In this document: in pieces, positions 18,594 to 28,220 of the stretch
Layout: the number at the start of each line of letters is the position of its first letter
Position numbering within the stretch: position 1 is the stretch's first letter
Assembly: GCF_007004545.3 (NCBI RefSeq)
Contig: NZ_CP045503.2
Span: 3,442,501-3,506,500, forward strand
Reading direction: 5' to 3'
DNA: 64,000 bases
From: Shewanella eurypsychrophilus
GTDB lineage: Bacteria > Pseudomonadota > Gammaproteobacteria > Enterobacterales > Shewanellaceae
Translations under genes and position numbers: made by a program
The notes under the pieces: model-generated
Databases searched by the model: none
What the model was told of the DNA's origin: nothing
Seen by the model: only the letters and a program-made list of their open reading frames with translations

Positions 18594-20375
18594 TTAATGT
18601 TTCTGGTTAGCGGCCTTATTGATATTAAGATCGCCATGGAAAACCGTGCCTAAGATAACGATATCTTTGATCGTCATGGGATCGATTTTAAGTGGATTGG
18701 CTTTCAATATGGTGAAATTAGCCGCCTTACCCTCTTCGATGGAGCCTATCTTGGTCTCCAAGTTTAGCGTTCTCGCCGCAGTGATAGTAATCGCCTTCAT
18801 CGCCGTGTATGCATCGATACGTTGATCCTGAGATACCTTGCGGTTGTTAGCTGTCACTCGATTTACCGCTGTCCAGGCTAATGTCAGTGGCTCGACCGGA
18901 GCCATGGCAAAGTCAGAATGGAAAGACACAGGTATATCTCTGTCGACTAACTTTTTCACAGCGACCAGAGAGTCTGCCCGCTCGGCACCCAATCCATCTG
19001 TCGCATACTTATCCGCTAACGCCCATAGATAGAAAGGATTAACCGAAGCCTCCATGCCCAGGCTCCTCATCTCATCGGCTTGCTTATCGGTAAAATAGCC
19101 CATGTGATGTAAGGTAAAGCGATGATCCTTTCTCGGATAGGCTTGCTGATCCAGCGAGTTAAAGTCCAATACCTGCTGTATGCCTAAGTCACCATTGGAG
19201 TGAACATGAATTTTATAATCATTTTTCCAATAGAGACTCAGCTGGTCTTGAAACAGATCCAGTGGCGTCATCCATTCACCATGATGGCCGTCAGGGTAAC
19301 CGTCCTCCATCTGCATCAGCAGTGAATAGATGGCACCATCGGCAAACAGCTTAACCTGCTTAGGTAAGAACTCAATATTGTCAGTATTGTACTTGGCAGG
19401 CAATGTTTCCATGACCTCCATCGCCTTGGTATTATCATTACCCGCCATGGCATAAAGCTGAGTCCCATTGGGGATCAGGTAGACATCATAGGGAGGCTTC
19501 TTGTCCATCTCACTCTTAAGTAGTCCATACTCCATCTTAAAATCTGAGCTTGGAAAACCTGGCTCGGCAATGGTGGTGATCCCGTTTTGCTGAACAAGTT
19601 GAGTCATTGTTGACAACCCACGTTTATAGGAATCAGGATCGAGCAAGAATGGACCAATTTGGGGTACCAGCGCTAGCCAGCCACCTTCATAAAAGTGCCC
19701 CTCTTCCCAATTGACTTGCGGGTTGCCTTTAAAGTCTTCTTCAGTAATGCCGAATAACTCTATGGCTTTGTCGTTTAAAAATATTTCATGGAATGAACGA
19801 TGAATAATGGCCACTGGTTTATTTGGAGACAAGCGATTAAGGATCTCTCGATTAAGAGCGCCATGCCATAGCTGATGATAGCCCCAGGCAAAGAATATCT
19901 TGCCGACTTTAGCGTTTTCGTTAATCGATTCAGCCAACCTTTGTTGGTAGGCTTCTGGGGTCTGCACCCCTTTTTTAACACCTGTTGGCAACACCCAATC
20001 ATGAGGAGCTATCACCTCATTTGGCAACATAAGCGCTGCTATAGAGGGATGAAGATGAGGCTCGATAAAGCCAGGCATCATGGTATTGCCCTTAAGGTCA
20101 TGAAGCTCTGCCTTGCCTTCGAAACGCTTGAACGCTTCAGCTTTAGTGCCGACGAAGATGATCTTCCCTTCACGCTCGACCACAGCCTCAGCGTATTTTG
20201 GCTTATCTCCATTCATGGTCAGAATGTCACCGCCGAAGAAGAGAGTCTGATGGAGTTCATAGGGTAAGCTGACAGCGACTTGCTGTTCACTGGTCGCTTT
20301 TGGAGATGCATCATCCTGATTGTTACAACCAGATACGGCCACAACCAAAGCTAATGCCAATAGGCTTCTATACAT
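18594..20375 (-). CDS. Amidohydrolase-family (amidohydrolase_3, YtcJ-like) lipoprotein
   Basis: From ATG 20375 (AGGAAG seven bases upstream) the product has 593 residues. It begins MYRSLLALALVVAVSGC, a type-II signal with Cys17, so it is a lipoprotein. The metal-dependent TIM-barrel hydrolase motifs are in order: PGFIEPHLHPS (HxH), KLFADGAIYS, HVHSNGDLGI, TLHHMG and FHSDFAMAP. The last carries the conserved Asp. The C-terminal composite sandwich closes with GSIEEGKAANFTIL. Related enzymes hydrolyse cyclic amides, ureas or formamide-type bonds; the substrate cannot be told. It lies between the symporter operon terminator and the phosphoesterase gene, probably with its own promoter. Confidence 0.8.
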   Translation of the reverse strand: MYRSLLALALVVAVSGCNNQDDASPKATSEQQVAVSLPYELHQTLFFGGDILTMNGDKPKYAEAVVEREGKIIFVGTKAEAFKRFEGKAELHDLKGNTMMPGFIEPHLHPSIAALMLPNEVIAPHDWVLPTGVKKGVQTPEAYQQRLAESINENAKVGKIFFAWGYHQLWHGALNREILNRLSPNKPVAIIHRSFHEIFLNDKAIELFGITEEDFKGNPQVNWEEGHFYEGGWLALVPQIGPFLLDPDSYKRGLSTMTQLVQQNGITTIAEPGFPSSDFKMEYGLLKSEMDKKPPYDVYLIPNGTQLYAMAGNDNTKAMEVMETLPAKYNTDNIEFLPKQVKLFADGAIYSLLMQMEDGYPDGHHGEWMTPLDLFQDQLSLYWKNDYKIHVHSNGDLGIQQVLDFNSLDQQAYPRKDHRFTLHHMGYFTDKQADEMRSLGMEASVNPFYLWALADKYATDGLGAERADSLVAVKKLVDRDIPVSFHSDFAMAPVEPLTLAWTAVNRVTANNRKVSQDQRIDAYTAMKAITITAARTLNLETKIGSIEEGKAANFTILKANPLKIDPMTIKDIVILGTVFHGDLNINKAANQKH

Positions 20376-20653
20376 TGAGTGTCTTCCTTTACTTTTGATA
20401 AATTCTGAACCGAGCAAGATGATCGATGGGGTTATCCTAGCAGTATCCTTACTCGCCTTTTAACTCTTTACACATTCACGCTCTTATATGAAAAGCTCAT
20501 GAAAATTTAGAGGCGGCGATTATACCTATGCTGTTTACTTGAATTGTGGCCTATCGCACAAAAATGCATTTAAGATCAGATTAAATCGGTTTTAAAACAC
20601 TCAATTGACGTAATTTATAACTTTGATTAACCATTTAAATCAATTTTTCAAAC

Positions 20654-20679
20654 AAAAAGAGCGCCTAAGCGCCCTTTTT
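20654..20679 (-). terminator. Rho-independent terminator of the symporter operon
   Basis: On the minus strand GGGCGC-TTAG-GCGCTC forms a stem with one G-T pair, preceded by five A and followed by five T. It lies about 60 bases after the symporter stop. Confidence 0.8.
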
Positions 20680-20741
20680 CATTTATGTAGATACCAGCTC
20701 TAGATACCTGAGTCAGATACCAAAGTCAGATAGACATCTCA

Positions 20742-22460
20742 CTAGTGGTCTTGCGCCTCACCCGCTCCCTTAGGGAAACGAATTGACTCGACCATACTCA
20801 CCACTTCTGCAGGTACCGCAGTGGTTACCTTGCTGACAGCGAAGGCCACTGCGAAGTTAATCATCATACCCAGCATACCGATCCCTTCAGGAGATATCCC
20901 CATGAACCAATGCTCTGCATTGTTGATCTCAGGGTTCAAAAACTTGAAGAATGCAATATAGCCAGCGGTAAATAACAGACCAACAACCATACCTGTAATT
21001 GCCCCTTCCTTGTTCATGGTCTTAGAGAAGATACCCATGATGATTGCAGGGAAGAGTGACGATGCCGCTAGTCCGAAGGCGATGGCCACCACTGCTGCAA
21101 CAAATCCAGGTGGATTGATGCCGAAGTAACCCGCCATCACAATACCTAGCGCCGCCGCAATACGTGCATACATTAGCTCCTTCTTATCAGAGATATCCGG
21201 CATCAAGTTCTTCTTGAGTAAATCATGAGACACAGATGTCGAGATAACTAACAAGAGACCCGCAGATGTCGATAGTGCAGCCGCTAAGCCACCCGCCGCC
21301 ACAAGCGCAATAACCCAAGCCGGTAAGTTAGCAATTTCAGGTGTCGCGAGAACCATGATGTCTCGGTCAATCTTCATCTCATTCTCAGCACCCTTGGCAT
21401 AATAGATCTTGCCATCTTGGTTCTTATCTTCCCATGAAATCAAGCCTGTTTTTTCCCAGTTCTTAATCCACTCTGGCGCCGTTTCATAGGCAACACCGGT
21501 AGACTCAGGACCGTTAATAGTTTCAATCATGTTCACACGAGAGAACGCTGCTAGAGCAGGAATCGTAGTGTACATAATGGCGATAAAAACAAGCGCCCAA
21601 CCCGCTGATACACGTGCATCTTTCACTCTAGGTACGGTAAAGAAGCGTACAATCACATGTGGCAGACCCGCAGTACCAAACATCAGAGCACCAGTGATGA
21701 AGAACACATCAATCATACTCTTAGAGCCTTCGGTATACTGCCCAAATCCGAGCTCAGTGGATAACCCATCGAGTTTATCTAACAGATACACCCCTGTGCC
21801 ATTACCCGCGGCATCGACTAGCTCTGCACCGAAACCGATTTGAGGAATGATATGCCCTGTCATCATCACAGAGATGAAGATAGCCGGCACCATGAAGGCG
21901 AAGATAAGTACGCAGTATTGTGCAACTTGAGTGTAAGTAATGCCTTTCATACCACCGAGTACGGCGTAGAAGAAAACCACGGCCATGCCTATGTAAACGC
22001 CGGTTTCAACTTCGACCTCTAAGAAGCGGGAGAACACCACGCCGACACCACGCATTTGGCCCGCAATATAGGTGAAACAGATGAAGATTGCACACACAAC
22101 AGCTACCGTACGTGCGGTCTGTGAGTAATAACGATCACCGATGAAGTCTGGCACGGTAAACTTACCAAATTTTCTCAGGTAAGGGGCCATACACAATGCC
22201 AATAGCACGTAACCGCCAGTCCAACCCATCAAGTATACTGAGCCGTCATAGCCGGTAAATGACACGATACCCGCGAGGGAGATAAATGAGGCTGCCGACA
22301 TCCAATCTGCCGCCGTCGCCATGCCGTTCATCACAGGGTGAACACCACCACCTGCGACATAAAATTCTTTTGTCGAACCGGCTCTCGCCCAGATCGCAAT
22401 TCCGATATAAAGGGCGAATGTTATGCCCACAATCAAATAAGTTAATGTTTGTACGTCCAT
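20742..22460 (-). CDS. Na+/solute symporter, large subunit (SSS family, VC_2705 / ActP-like)
   Basis: The 572-residue inner-membrane transporter has about 13 hydrophobic helices and SSS-family signatures: FYVAGGGVHPVMNGMATAADWMSAASF near the N-terminus, GGMKGITYTQVAQ, and GGLAAALSTSAGLLLVISTS. Members of the VC_2705 subfamily are related to the acetate permease ActP and pair with a DUF4212 small subunit, which is the preceding gene here. Acetate or another monocarboxylate is the likely substrate, by family. The ATG at 22460 has AAGGAG seven bases upstream. A 43-residue insert-like loop (residues 295-340, ending KGAENEMKID) is hydrophilic. Confidence 0.9.
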   Translation of the reverse strand: MDVQTLTYLIVGITFALYIGIAIWARAGSTKEFYVAGGGVHPVMNGMATAADWMSAASFISLAGIVSFTGYDGSVYLMGWTGGYVLLALCMAPYLRKFGKFTVPDFIGDRYYSQTARTVAVVCAIFICFTYIAGQMRGVGVVFSRFLEVEVETGVYIGMAVVFFYAVLGGMKGITYTQVAQYCVLIFAFMVPAIFISVMMTGHIIPQIGFGAELVDAAGNGTGVYLLDKLDGLSTELGFGQYTEGSKSMIDVFFITGALMFGTAGLPHVIVRFFTVPRVKDARVSAGWALVFIAIMYTTIPALAAFSRVNMIETINGPESTGVAYETAPEWIKNWEKTGLISWEDKNQDGKIYYAKGAENEMKIDRDIMVLATPEIANLPAWVIALVAAGGLAAALSTSAGLLLVISTSVSHDLLKKNLMPDISDKKELMYARIAAALGIVMAGYFGINPPGFVAAVVAIAFGLAASSLFPAIIMGIFSKTMNKEGAITGMVVGLLFTAGYIAFFKFLNPEINNAEHWFMGISPEGIGMLGMMINFAVAFAVSKVTTAVPAEVVSMVESIRFPKGAGEAQDH

Positions 22461-22489
22461 CTCATGACTCCTTATCTAGGTTCGGTTCA

Positions 22490-22756
22490 TTAGTCTTCGT
22501 GAACATTGTATTTTTTGTCTAATGCATTGGCTTTCGCCACATAGACAAAAATCAACGCGACGAACACGTACATGGCACCTTGTTGTGCAAACCAGAATCC
22601 CAATTTGAATCCCATAAAATGAATTTCATTCAGTACATCCACCAGTAAAATGCCGCATCCAAAAGATACTGCAGCCCATATAGCTAATAATTTAAGTACC
22701 AGGCGTAAATTCTCGCGCCAATATCCCTCTGCCTTGTCGTTGCTTTCAAAACTCAT
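22490..22756 (-). CDS. DUF4212 small subunit of the Na+/solute symporter
   Basis: The 88-residue protein has two hydrophobic helices (about 19-42 and 50-75) after a short soluble N-terminus with KAEGYWRENLRL, the typical DUF4212 opening. Members of this family are encoded just before VC_2705-type SSS transporters and are presumed to assemble with them. An AGGGGAG site precedes the ATG. The large-subunit gene starts 29 bases after this stop, so they form an operon. Two copies of a CCTTAG-type dyad lie upstream. Confidence 0.9.
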   Translation of the reverse strand: MSFESNDKAEGYWRENLRLVLKLLAIWAAVSFGCGILLVDVLNEIHFMGFKLGFWFAQQGAMYVFVALIFVYVAKANALDKKYNVHED

Positions 22757-23319
22757 AGCGACTCCCCTGTGCTGATTTGTTATTTAAAGTCACAGTTAAT
22801 CTATCAAGGCAGAGCACAACAACAATCGCGACCTTAGTCTAACGCTTACGGCAACCCACTAACAAAAAATGCAAAATAATTGTTAAAACAACCAGATACA
22901 AGTTGACCACAGCGTCAACACTATGTCATCGCAAGGCAAAACCTTAGACTAAGGTAGGAGAGTTTTTGTTTGATATTTTGTCCCGCGTCGCCTCAAATGA
23001 GAAGGCTCATCGGTATTCTTGTAGATCAGCTAGCTTGATGACTTCTCAATTGCGGTGATTACGATTTGGTATAGATTAAAACTGTAGCACGTCGTGAAAT
23101 TTAGAAAAGACAGCCTAGCGCTAGCCAATAGCGGGTCTTTGAAAAGGTGCGCTAACTAGATACCTTGCCTTATAGTATTTAAATGATTACTAGTAATCTA
23201 CCTAGGTTTTATTCGGCAAAAAGCGGGGTAGTATTCATGGTATAAGTACTAATAGATCATGACTAATTATCTAACATTCACGTTTAGATGAATTTCTAAC
23301 ACAGTTTAGGATGGTAGCA
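22757..23319. other. Divergent promoter region of the symporter operon and the PafA-like phosphatase
   Basis: There is no gene in 563 bases. The left part serves the symporter operon (-) and the right part the phosphatase (+). A CCTTAG-x-CTAAGG type dyad occurs twice (22832-22844 and 22942-22954). No Pho-box-like repeat is visible on the phosphatase side. Confidence 0.55.
22832..22954 (-). promoter_or_regulatory. Two copies of a 13-bp dyad, candidate operators of the symporter operon
   Basis: The sequence 22942-22954 is the perfect dyad CCTTAG-A-CTAAGG. The sequence 22832-22844 (CCTTAG-T-CTAACG) is a near copy. Centres are 110 bases apart and 76-198 bases upstream of the small-subunit start. 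In Vibrio and Pseudomonas the related acetate genes are controlled by the CrbS/CrbR two-component system; a link to that regulator is only a guess. Confidence 0.4.
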
Positions 23320-25038
23320 ATGCTCAATAACAGTCGATTCATTCGTTCGGCCTTCATTTCCACTATCGCTTTATCTATAGTCTCAAGTATTCCCGTGTTT
23401 GCTGCTGATAGTAATGAACCTAAGCTGATCCTACAGATAACGGTCGATGCCCTACGTGGCGACCTAGCTAGTCGTTTCTTAGATAATATGGGAGAAGGAG
23501 GCTTTAGATATCTACTCGATAATGGGATTGTGTACACGAATGCCCATTATCAGCATGCTAATACTGAAACCATAGTAGGCCATGTGTCATTAGCGACTGG
23601 GGCCACGCCTTCAGTACACGGCATGGTTGGAAATGTGTGGTTCGACCGAGATAAAGATCGCAGCGTATATAATATCGAAGACGGCAACTATCATCTGTTA
23701 ACCACAGGCGGAGGTGTTGATAGCAGTACCGAAATAGACGCAACTCAAAAAGTAGCCAAAAGCGATGGTCGCTCACCGATCACTATTCTAACGAGCACCA
23801 TCAGTGACGAAATTACCACCGCCTATAATGGGCAATCTAAAGTCTATTCCGTTTCGATAAAGGACAGAGGTGCGGTATCGCTTGCTGGGGAATATGGTAA
23901 AGCGTTCTGGTTTTCTAAAGCCACTGCAGGTTTTGTTACCAGTGATTACTACTTTGACAAATACCCTAACTGGGTTGAAAAGTGGAACAAAAGTTCACCG
24001 ACCAAGCAATACCATAATAAATTTTGGTCCCCCTTAAAGCGCAATGACCAATACTTTTTCGCCTCTGAACAAGATACGAGTTATAAACTAGACTTTGCTA
24101 ACTTTGGCGAGCGTTTTCCTCACCCATATGGGCCGTCGGATGACAAATACTTCACGACTAAGTTAACCCTTAGCCCTGCAGGTGACGATCTCACTTTAGA
24201 TTTTACCAAGGCACTGATAAGTAATGAAAATATTGGCAAAAATAGCGTACCTGATTACTTAGCGATTAGTTTTTCTGCCACAGACTATGTCCTCCATGTT
24301 TATGGACCTTCAAGTAAAGAAGCTGAAGATAACTTGCTTAGACTCGATAGAACCCTCGCCAAGCTGTTCAGCTACATAGATGAAACCATCGGCTTAGACA
24401 ATACACTCATAGTACTATCAGCCGACCATGGAGCACCTGATGCACCAGGCCACTTACATAATTTAGGCGGCAAAAAAGCCCATTACTTTAATTTAGACAC
24501 ACTAAAAAACAGCGGTGCTTTCAGCCGATTAGAAACAAAGTTTGGAATTGGGGAATCTCTGTTCAAGCTCTATTCTCATCCCTATATTTATCTCGACCAC
24601 CCATTAATAGAAATGCACAAACTAGACCTTAAAACGGTGCAGCTGGCTGTCGCCAAAGAGGTCGAAAAAATTAATGGCATCGAATACGCGATATCAAGTC
24701 AATCCATTGCGGAGGGGAAGCTGCCCAATACTCGCATTATGCAGCAAGTGACTAACAACCATCATTCGCAGCGCTCTGGTGATATATATCTTATCTTCTC
24801 CCCCAACGTCTATATCAATGATTTCGATGGATTACAGGTAGCTTCAGTACATGGCTCTCCATGGCGTTACGATACTCATGTTCCTATCATCTTTGCAGGC
24901 GCGGGGCTCAAGGGGCAGACTATCAGTCGCGAAGTCGCCCCTTACGATATTGCACCGACTATCTCAAACTATTTGGGTATCACTTATCCTTCCGGTGCTA
25001 CAGGCACAGTACTAAAAGAGGTCGTTGAAACTGAGTAA
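23320..25038 (+). CDS. PafA-like alkaline phosphatase / nucleotide pyrophosphatase superfamily, periplasmic
   Basis: From ATG 23320 the product has 572 residues; AGGA ends eight bases before it, whereas the ATG at 23311 overlaps that site. A Sec signal peptide ends VFAAD. The alkaline-phosphatase-superfamily core shows the first metal Asp in QITVDALRGD, a Thr nucleophile in ANTETIVGHVSLATG, then NVWFD, and the metal ligands SADHGAPDAPGH and VHGSPW. The ANTET-x-x-GH context, with Thr where PhoA has Ser, is typical of PafA-type enzymes. It cleaves phosphomonoesters in the periplasm. PafA enzymes are often expressed independently of phosphate, which would fit the absence of a visible Pho box. 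Confidence 0.85.
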   Translation: MLNNSRFIRSAFISTIALSIVSSIPVFAADSNEPKLILQITVDALRGDLASRFLDNMGEGGFRYLLDNGIVYTNAHYQHANTETIVGHVSLATGATPSVHGMVGNVWFDRDKDRSVYNIEDGNYHLLTTGGGVDSSTEIDATQKVAKSDGRSPITILTSTISDEITTAYNGQSKVYSVSIKDRGAVSLAGEYGKAFWFSKATAGFVTSDYYFDKYPNWVEKWNKSSPTKQYHNKFWSPLKRNDQYFFASEQDTSYKLDFANFGERFPHPYGPSDDKYFTTKLTLSPAGDDLTLDFTKALISNENIGKNSVPDYLAISFSATDYVLHVYGPSSKEAEDNLLRLDRTLAKLFSYIDETIGLDNTLIVLSADHGAPDAPGHLHNLGGKKAHYFNLDTLKNSGAFSRLETKFGIGESLFKLYSHPYIYLDHPLIEMHKLDLKTVQLAVAKEVEKINGIEYAISSQSIAEGKLPNTRIMQQVTNNHHSQRSGDIYLIFSPNVYINDFDGLQVASVHGSPWRYDTHVPIIFAGAGLKGQTISREVAPYDIAPTISNYLGITYPSGATGTVLKEVVETE

Positions 25039-25164
25039 AACAGCTCAGTAATACCAAGCATAACAATGAATAGCTGGCAGTTTTTCACCCGAGTCAAACT
25101 GTCTGCTTTGAGCCCTCTCCCTAGACCCAAAGACCCAAAAAACCATCTCAATATTGCCAGTAAC

Positions 25165-25196
25165 CTAGAAAGCTAGAAATCTGGAAACCTGGAAGT
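25165..25196. repeat. Four 8-bp degenerate repeats related to the 3781-3846 array
   Basis: The units are CTAGAAAG, CTAGAAAT, CTGGAAAC and CTGGAAGT. Read on the other strand they resemble the TAGTTTCC units of the first array. They lie between two convergent genes (the PafA-like gene on + and batD on -). Confidence 0.6.
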
Positions 25197-25224
25197 AAAC
25201 TGATACGCGGCTGTAGACACTGAC

Positions 25225-26496
25225 TTACTTATCTGCTCTAGTCCGCCATACTCTTGTATTTTGCAACCAAGTAATTGCTTGCTCTCTTTTCGAGTATTGC
25301 GAAGAGAGCCATTGCTCAGTAATCTTGGTTAATTTGTTGTCTGCTTGATGGGCCTCTTTCAGTACCCTTCCATCATCTCTAAGTTGATACTTATCTGAGG
25401 TTTCAAACCTGTGCCTGTAAATATACTTGTTAACTAGCGACTGCTTGCCAGAGATGTTCGCCATAAAGAATAATACGCTTGTAGGTAGGCTTTCGCGCTG
25501 ATACAGGTTAAACATTGAGACTGATAATTTAAATAGCCCAAAGCTGCAGATAACTATCAGTAATCCAGCCCAAGCATAAGCCTTAATAAAGCTTTGTGGC
25601 GTGTGGCTCACCTGCCAGCTTGCTGACGAAATCTGGAGTTCAGTGAACTGTTTCAACTGCGTATTCCACCATAATACTGACACTTCTGGCAGCACTATCT
25701 CACCGTTAGTCTGCACTATGTAGGTTTGTTCCCAAGTCTTAGTGGCATAAAAATCGCCTCGATTCTGGCTATCTTTGACACTGCCAGCACCTTGATAAGA
25801 CTGCAACTTATCTGATCTTGCCATGGGTATATCAGCAAACAACATGGCGGTAGTATCCTCACCACTCATGGTGATAGTACGAGTAATGGCATCGCCTACA
25901 TTTAATGGACTCCCAGGCTCAATACTCCACGATTGCTCAAGGGTTAACACGGGCGCGGAGACCCATTGCCTATCGCTGGTCATCTGCGCTGTAGGCAGTG
26001 CAACTGTAAACCTGAGAGGCTGAGTTAATAAGGTACCACTCACATTCTGGCCAGGCTTATCAACCACATGCAGTGTCACTGGAATGGCTGGGACTTGGTA
26101 TTCGCCAGAGGCTTGTGGGTATAGGCTAAGCTGCCACTCTTGGATTGACCAAGTCTGGCCATTGCGTCTTTCGGTATAATTATTAGCGAGTTTTTTTCGT
26201 CTCATGACTAAGGTATTGGGGATATCAAACGCACTGATAAATGTCCCGCCGCTGAACCAATGGTCAGTGGCAACTTTAATATAGAGGTCAAGTTGCTCAC
26301 CCGGTGCAACATCGCCTTTTTGTTCAAGCCAGCTGCTAATCTCAACACGTTTATTGGCTTGTAACGCTTGAATCGTCACCTCTACGGCTAATGCATTGGC
26401 GGTAAAAATGAACATGAAAAACATCAAGGTAATACGCAAGGATATTTTCAATATCCGTTGTAAAAAGCTTGTCCACTTAAATAGAGGCTTATCCAT
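25225..26496 (-). CDS. BatD-like protein (aerotolerance operon)
   Basis: The 423-residue protein has a signal peptide or N-terminal anchor (hydrophobic 17-38, ending ALA), a long beta-rich periplasmic region (about 40-310), one membrane helix near 317-337 and a cytosolic tail. This is the BatD arrangement, although shorter than the largest members. It shares its start base with the stop of the batB/C gene (ATG overlapping TAA), so it is the last gene of the moxR-bat operon. Its function is unknown; Bat proteins were linked to oxygen tolerance in Bacteroides. The call relies on topology and operon position more than on motifs. Confidence 0.75.
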   Translation of the reverse strand: MDKPLFKWTSFLQRILKISLRITLMFFMFIFTANALAVEVTIQALQANKRVEISSWLEQKGDVAPGEQLDLYIKVATDHWFSGGTFISAFDIPNTLVMRRKKLANNYTERRNGQTWSIQEWQLSLYPQASGEYQVPAIPVTLHVVDKPGQNVSGTLLTQPLRFTVALPTAQMTSDRQWVSAPVLTLEQSWSIEPGSPLNVGDAITRTITMSGEDTTAMLFADIPMARSDKLQSYQGAGSVKDSQNRGDFYATKTWEQTYIVQTNGEIVLPEVSVLWWNTQLKQFTELQISSASWQVSHTPQSFIKAYAWAGLLIVICSFGLFKLSVSMFNLYQRESLPTSVLFFMANISGKQSLVNKYIYRHRFETSDKYQLRDDGRVLKEAHQADNKLTKITEQWLSSQYSKREQAITWLQNTRVWRTRADK

Positions 26497-28220
26497 TATT
26501 TTTCTCTCACTTGTTCAAGCTGAATGCGAAACTTACTCGATAAAAAACGCTTTGGATCGCCTTGTACACGCTTCATCCACACCTGATTAAGCGTGTCATC
26601 TTCAAGTAATTCCTGTGCCGTTAACGGTGTTTTCTGGACAAACTCTTTCGCCACCTTCTCCTCTGCACCATCGCCTGTTTGTGGCTCATCACCCAGCTCT
26701 TGTGATGGTTCATCCTCAGTATTGGCTTGGCTCTCACTTTGGCGATTATTATCATCGATAATTTTTTGAACTTTAGCCAAATTAGTTTGTGCAGAGGTAA
26801 AATCCGGTGAATCGATAGTAATTTCTCGGTAAAAATTACGTCCTGCAATATATTCGCGCTGATGAACCAAGGCATTGGCAGCGCCTAAGCGCGCTTCGTC
26901 ACTATCGACCCGCATAAAATAGCTGTGGGCTGATTTAAAATCTTCCGCAAGATAGAAAGCAGTCGCTTTCCACATCGGCGACTCAAAGTAAGCGGCCGCT
27001 TGCAGGTATTCTCCTTGCTGAAAGTAATAACTGGCTTGCTGATCTCTGGTCAGCCAGATATCTAAAAAATGCCAGCCTTGTGCTTGCTCTATAGCCTGTT
27101 GACTCTGCTGGGCAATATTATTACTCGTTACCGTATTAGCAGCCAGCACATCGTTAGATGAAGCAAGCAGCAAGGCCCCGACCAAGCACCACTGAACTGT
27201 CCAACCTCGTCTGAACCAGAGCAAAAAGATGGCGGCGACAACGAAGACTAAACCATAGCCCATATCACGCCATGGCTCGGCTGAATCATGGCTCATTAGA
27301 AAGTGCGATTGCACCTCGCCTATGATGCTTTCGATATCATCACTGCTCACAGTTAATGGGATATATTCACCACTCACATCAAGGGCAAGTTGTTTTAACG
27401 CCTTAGGGTCAAATGGGATCTGAGCACTGGCTTTTGTATCACCGACACCAAATACGATTAACTTGGGGGGGCTAGTGTTCTGCTTAGAATTAGCGTCAGA
27501 ATTAGCGTCAGAATTAAAGTACTGCTTAAATGCGGTTGCCGTGCCGCCACCGAGTCCATCGGTAATTAGCAGCACAGTGCTGCTGCCTTTAAGGTTCATT
27601 GTCTTTATAGGTATTGCCTTTATAGGCATGCCTTCAAGATCTGAGTCTGTAGAAATTAGTCGCTCGATAACAGGCAATGCGTATTGGGCAAACTTACCTT
27701 CCCTTGGCATAATATCGCTCGATACTGCATGTAGCAAAGGGCTGAACACGCTGCTATCACGGGTTAATGGCATCGCCAAATGAGCGCTACCGGAATAAAC
27801 GATTAAGGCTGTGGGTCCACCCTCTCTTAGCTGGATCAGATCTTCAATCTTCTGTTTAGCTCTGACTAAGCGTGATGGTTGAACATCTTTTTCAAGCATA
27901 GAGGACGATACATCGAGCACTATGATAAGTGGCGCTTTATCCTCGCCAAACGGTGATGCTTGACGTTGCCAAGTTGGCCCAGCTGCAATGAGTGTCGCTA
28001 GACTAAGGGCCAGACACCAAATTTTAAGTGGTAACATCTTCTTCCAACCATTATCCCCTACGCTGAGTGCGTTAAGTAAATGAGTGGGCAGCTTGTTTTG
28101 CCATTGTGCCGGGGTGTTACCTCGACGCCACTGAATGGCAAAAAGCACACCAATGGGCAATAACAGCAATAACCAACTAGGCCTGATAAAATGAAACTGC
28201 TCAAGCTGAGACAACAACAT
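26496..28220 (-). CDS. BatB/BatC-type VWA and TPR membrane protein
   Basis: The 574-residue protein has two N-terminal helices, a von Willebrand factor A domain (about 90-275) with the MIDAS motif VLDVSSS and the second site SGSAHLAMPLT, a membrane helix near 315-335, and TPR-like repeats (YFQQGEYLQAAAYFESPMW; NALVHQREYIAGRNFY). An acidic, Gln/Glu-rich tail follows. This is a BatB-BatC fusion as commonly found in gammaproteobacteria. A short in-frame duplication (NSDANSDANSK) near 238-248 comes from a 12-base repeat. It overlaps both neighbours by one base, so translation is probably coupled. Confidence 0.85.
   Translation of the reverse strand: MLLSQLEQFHFIRPSWLLLLLPIGVLFAIQWRRGNTPAQWQNKLPTHLLNALSVGDNGWKKMLPLKIWCLALSLATLIAAGPTWQRQASPFGEDKAPLIIVLDVSSSMLEKDVQPSRLVRAKQKIEDLIQLREGGPTALIVYSGSAHLAMPLTRDSSVFSPLLHAVSSDIMPREGKFAQYALPVIERLISTDSDLEGMPIKAIPIKTMNLKGSSTVLLITDGLGGGTATAFKQYFNSDANSDANSKQNTSPPKLIVFGVGDTKASAQIPFDPKALKQLALDVSGEYIPLTVSSDDIESIIGEVQSHFLMSHDSAEPWRDMGYGLVFVVAAIFLLWFRRGWTVQWCLVGALLLASSNDVLAANTVTSNNIAQQSQQAIEQAQGWHFLDIWLTRDQQASYYFQQGEYLQAAAYFESPMWKATAFYLAEDFKSAHSYFMRVDSDEARLGAANALVHQREYIAGRNFYREITIDSPDFTSAQTNLAKVQKIIDDNNRQSESQANTEDEPSQELGDEPQTGDGAEEKVAKEFVQKTPLTAQELLEDDTLNQVWMKRVQGDPKRFLSSKFRIQLEQVREK

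Noticed and set aside
19875..20267. A 130-codon plus-strand frame opposite to the amidohydrolase gene
   Set aside because: It is antisense to conserved metal-binding motifs and has no supporting signals.
23311..23319. The upstream ATG as the start of the PafA-like gene
   Set aside because: The AGGA ribosome site overlaps that ATG; the ATG at 23320 has correct spacing and leaves a normal signal peptide.
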